From Pseudomonadota bacterium (lineage in GTDB: Bacteria > Pseudomonadota > Gammaproteobacteria > Ga0077536), in contig JADJYF010000026.1 of NCBI GenBank assembly GCA_016719885.1, positions 248,001-312,000 of the forward strand: DNA of 64,000 nt, written 5' to 3'. Position numbers and translations under genes: made by a program. Position 1 is the first letter of the stretch. Each line of letters starts with the position of its first letter. Of the stretch, positions 61,303-64,000 are shown piece after piece. The notes beneath the pieces were generated by a model. That model did not search any database. It saw only the letters and a program-made list of their open reading frames with translations, and was not told where the DNA came from.

Positions 61303-63267
61303 TCATGCCGGGATGTCTTCCATCAAAACCTCGACTTTCACATAACGCTGGAATTCAGCGACCGCGGTGAAGCAGCGAAATCCTGCCTGGCTCGCGATGG
61401 CGATCATCTCCGCGCTTTCATTCAGCAGCAGCGTGACCGGCTGGCTCAACTCCTCCTGCACGCCATTCGGCCAAGCCAGGTCAAACACCGCCATCTGCTC
61501 GCCCGTCGCGCCATCCGCAAAGTCATAACTCATCTGGCCGGCCGGCAGGCCGCGCGCGGTCATCCACGCATTCAGGGCTTCCAATTGTTCTTCCTCGTCT
61601 TCACTCGTGATGCCGCCGGCCACCGAAGCCGCGCTCGTTACCGTCGCGGCCGGCCCTTCCAGCCATCGCAGGTCACCATGCAGCAGGTCTTCCATGCGAC
61701 GGTTGAGTTCTGCCGCGAGCAGCGACTTGCGCGCTTCGAGGAAGTCGCGGAAGTTCTCCACCTTCCACAGTGCCGGGTCCATCGGGATCCATTGCGAGGC
61801 CAGCGCGCCGGGATGGGCCGCTTCGACCTGCGGGAAATACACCTCGGGCAGTTTGTCGCTGATGACGAGATTGGTGTCTTTGGTCAGAAAACAGAAATTG
61901 GCCAGCGCGTTGACTTCGGGGCGGCGGTAGTGCCGCTTGTAAAGCTGTGCCTTGGGAAAGATGTGATGCACTTCGAGCCGATTCATCTTGCCGAGCAGGC
62001 TGGCCTTGAGCGCGATGCCGGTGCCCCAATCCTTGGCCTCGCCCATGCGCGTCAACAGGTAGAGCACCGGGTAGAAGCGCGCGCCCATGCTCCAGCCGGT
62101 GAAGTGGCCAGGCTCGGCGCGCAGACCGCTGTGCCACAAACGCAATTGGTCGAGCAGTTTGTCGAGCCCGCCATCGTCGCCTTCCAGGGCCGCGAGATCC
62201 TGGTCGATGGAAGACTCCGTTGACCCCGAGAAACGCCCCCACATGCCCGCCTGCACAAACCAGAACAGAAGCTTGTCGCGCTCTTTCTCGCCCATCGCGC
62301 CGAGTTTCAGACGCTGGCGTTGGTCCAGATAGCGCGCCATCACCGGCACGCCATAGCGGCCAAAGAACACCTGGTCGTGATCAAGACCGAGCCGGCCGCT
62401 GATGAGATTGAGACAGGTGTCGATGTAGCGCGTGGTGCGCTCGAGCGCGTCCTGTATGGCCTCGGCGCTCTGCTCGTGCAGGAACTGGAACTTGGCTTCG
62501 CCAGTCAGCACGGTGTTCACCGAGCGCAGCAGCCAATCGAGATTGAAATGGAAATCCGCTTCGCCCCAGTTCTTGAGCCTGGCTTTCATGGTGTCGCGGC
62601 CTTCGGGCCATTCGGCGCAGATCTTGGCCAGTGCAAGATCACCCTTTGAAAGCTTGGTGCCACCGCTGTTCACACGGTTGAAGATGTCCACCACCACATC
62701 CAGGGATTTATCCGCGCCGGTCACTTCCTCGATGTGGAGGTCAATCTCTGTGACGCCCAACAGCCGGCTCAAGCGCGCGACGTATTCACCCACCTGCGCC
62801 GCGAGTTCGGGCTGCGCGGCCAGGCGCGTGACAAACTCCCCCAGCCCGACCGTGCCCTTCTGCATGAGTTCGGTCACGTCTATCCACAGCGGGTCGTCTT
62901 TCATCTTGACCGGCTGATAGAACTCGAAGCTCTGCCCCTCAAGATGAAAGCGCAGGCCGCTGATGGCCTGTGCATTGCCATCAAAGAACTTCGGTGGCCG
63001 GCCACGCACCACGCCATAGAGTGAGGTCATGCGCTGCTGGCCATCGAGCAAGAGCTTCACCACGCCCGCGGCCAAGGGCCCGTCGCCACGATGGGTGGCG
63101 GTGCGTGACTCGGTGGCCCATACCAGCAAGCCCCCAACCGGATGGCGGCGGTAGAGAGAATCGAACAATCCACGCACCTGTTCGCGGTTCCACACATAGC
63201 CGCGCTGGAATTCCGGCAGCGCCATGTGGCCGTTGTCGATGTGATCGAGGATGGTGGAGATCTTCAT
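61303..63267 (-). CDS. DUF262 (GmrSD-like) protein with C-terminal HNH-type segment
   Basis: 654 residues. The DUF262 domain has MALPEFQRGYVWNREQVRGL, then LLLDGQQRMTSLYGV (the conserved QQR), and the C-terminal half holds LEVHHIFPKAQLYKR, an HNH-like nuclease segment. GmrSD systems cut modified (glucosyl-hydroxymethylcytosine) phage DNA. The full pair is normally 600-750 residues, so this could be a single-chain form. The ATG overlaps the hsdS stop (ATGA), coupling it to the specificity subunit. Confidence 0.83.
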   Translation of the reverse strand: MKISTILDHIDNGHMALPEFQRGYVWNREQVRGLFDSLYRRHPVGGLLVWATESRTATHRGDGPLAAGVVKLLLDGQQRMTSLYGVVRGRPPKFFDGNAQAISGLRFHLEGQSFEFYQPVKMKDDPLWIDVTELMQKGTVGLGEFVTRLAAQPELAAQVGEYVARLSRLLGVTEIDLHIEEVTGADKSLDVVVDIFNRVNSGGTKLSKGDLALAKICAEWPEGRDTMKARLKNWGEADFHFNLDWLLRSVNTVLTGEAKFQFLHEQSAEAIQDALERTTRYIDTCLNLISGRLGLDHDQVFFGRYGVPVMARYLDQRQRLKLGAMGEKERDKLLFWFVQAGMWGRFSGSTESSIDQDLAALEGDDGGLDKLLDQLRLWHSGLRAEPGHFTGWSMGARFYPVLYLLTRMGEAKDWGTGIALKASLLGKMNRLEVHHIFPKAQLYKRHYRRPEVNALANFCFLTKDTNLVISDKLPEVYFPQVEAAHPGALASQWIPMDPALWKVENFRDFLEARKSLLAAELNRRMEDLLHGDLRWLEGPAATVTSAASVAGGITSEDEEEQLEALNAWMTARGLPAGQMSYDFADGATGEQMAVFDLAWPNGVQEELSQPVTLLLNESAEMIAIASQAGFRCFTAVAEFQRYVKVEVLMEDIPA

Positions 63268-64000
63268 ACCAAACGTGTCCTGCCGGTGAGGAGTTCTTGC
63301 ATCATGGCTTGTTTCAGGGCTTGGGTTTTGCGGCGGCGTTGTTCGAGAGCGGCTAGCTCGGCGTCCATGTCGGAGAGGACGGCGGCGATGGCGGTTTGTT
63401 CCGGGAGGGGAGGGACGACCAGTTCAATGGCAGCAAGGGAAGCAGCGCTGATATGAACGACTGCATCACCTTGACCGAGACTAGCCTTTTGCCTTTGTAT
63501 TGAGCGACTGTTGAGGTAATAGCCCAGAAATACCGAGTCCGCATAGGCCGGCCTGAGAATCACGATGTCGCCGCCCGCATACGCTATGCAATCGTGCACA
63601 AAGGCAACTGCCTTCCCTATTTCTTCTTTCGTCTCACCTGAACCCGCGAATAGAACATCGCCCTTTCGCAGCAGAGTTGCAGAGGAGGCAACCGACGGTG
63701 ACACGAATGAGTTGAACACGCGCACCACGTCGTGATGGTGAGTATAAATCTCGCCGTAGCGAACGCAGGGAAGGTCTCCGCTCGTGGCCTCGTCCTTCTT
63801 CACCCCTGAACCTTTAATCAATACGCCAAGGCTGGCCAACGGCTTAACCTCCCATTGGCTATCAAAACCAGGGAGGCGGGTTTGGCCGGTGAGGAGTTGC
63901 TGCATGGCGGCCTGTTTGAGGTCGCGCTTCTTGGCGATGAGTCGGTCCAGCGCGCCTAGCAGCACATCCACATCGTTCAACGCGGTGGCGATACTCCGTT
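63264..64000 (-). CDS. hsdS: Type I restriction specificity subunit HsdS, C-terminal part
   Basis: Open to the right edge. It contains the central conserved helix (ALDRLIAKKRDLKQAAMQQL, then LTGQTRLPGF), a second target-recognition domain (about 75-190) and the C-terminal conserved helix (LEQRRRKTQALKQAMMQEL, then LTGRTRL). The repeated coiled-coil ends are the hallmark of HsdS. The first target-recognition domain and the start lie beyond the window, as should hsdM. Recognition sequence not predictable. Confidence 0.93.
   Translation of the reverse strand, partial: RSIATALNDVDVLLGALDRLIAKKRDLKQAAMQQLLTGQTRLPGFDSQWEVKPLASLGVLIKGSGVKKDEATSGDLPCVRYGEIYTHHHDVVRVFNSFVSPSVASSATLLRKGDVLFAGSGETKEEIGKAVAFVHDCIAYAGGDIVILRPAYADSVFLGYYLNSRSIQRQKASLGQGDAVVHISAASLAAIELVVPPLPEQTAIAAVLSDMDAELAALEQRRRKTQALKQAMMQELLTGRTRLV

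Noticed and set aside
1..64000. CRISPR arrays, rRNA genes and complete tRNA genes
   Set aside because: No regularly spaced direct repeats, rRNA stretches or full tRNA cloverleafs were seen; only the 22-base tRNA 3' fragment at 53150 was found.

Overview
The window is a high-GC bacterial chromosome segment, most likely from a gammaproteobacterium. The reasons are HspQ, a TPMT-type methyltransferase tail, a RAYT/REP system, RimO, squalene-hopene cyclase and a tRNA-Phe-like 3' end. A finer placement is not supported by the sequence alone. Most of the window (1-53.1 kb) reads as backbone or slowly changing accessory DNA. From about 53.15 kb to the right edge it is a defence island that starts at a 22-bp tRNA 3'-end fragment.

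Layout. 0-0.8 kb: tail of a thiopurine-methyltransferase-like gene and a complete RAYT unit between inverted REP sequences. 0.9-13.1 kb: argC, an NTF2-like protein, an MFS carrier, a tripartite RND efflux operon, a flavin/PNPOx-like protein, two exported unknowns, a fused adenylyltransferase-Nudix protein and an inositol-phosphatase-family enzyme. 13.3-20 kb: an MMPL/RND-like exporter, methanethiol oxidase (mtoX) followed by one gene that fuses a SCO1 domain to a MauG-type dihaem domain, and a PEP-CTERM protein. 20-26.9 kb: a deleted Nudix gene, a frameshifted hydrolase, an aminotransferase, an acyl-CoA ligase, hspQ and an epoxide-hydrolase-like protein. 26.9-28.1 kb: an abnormal block almost without A in its left part and entirely without T in its right part, bounded by REP hairpins and probably not real sequence. 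28.1-43.1 kb: an XRE/MmyB-type regulator, a 3-hydroxyisobutyrate-dehydrogenase-like gene, rimO, a frameshifted gamma-glutamyltransferase, a thioesterase, a glutamine-synthetase homologue, an FAD-linked oxidase, metY, a CoA-binding protein, a DmdC-like acyl-CoA dehydrogenase and shc.

43.6-52.3 kb is a signalling block on the minus strand: a degenerate-receiver/GGDEF/EAL protein, an unknown protein, a SRAP (HMCES/YedK-like) protein, and a translationally coupled pair in which a Ser/Thr-kinase-receiver-EAL fusion is followed by a large PAS hybrid histidine kinase ending in an Hpt domain. The pair suggests crosstalk among Ser/Thr phosphorylation, His-Asp phosphorelay and c-di-GMP hydrolysis.

53.4-64 kb is transcribed leftward: hsdS (partial), a DUF262/GmrSD-like protein, a PD-(D/E)xK protein, a NucS-like nuclease, abiEi, abiEii, hsdR and a YgjP-type metallopeptidase. 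The start and stop codons of hsdS/DUF262, abiEi/abiEii, abiEii/hsdR and hsdR/ygjP overlap. The AbiE pair is therefore built into the type I restriction operon, and hsdR may be expressed from the AbiE promoter, just upstream of which two palindromes lie.

Two REP families recur. Family 1 has the core GTCAGACTTCAGTCTGAC and family 2 the core GTGCGAATTCATTCGCAC. They sit at gene 3' ends, and several genes take their stop codon from the repeat. Two single-base frameshifts, one deletion and the abnormal block mean local assembly quality should be checked before calling pseudogenes.
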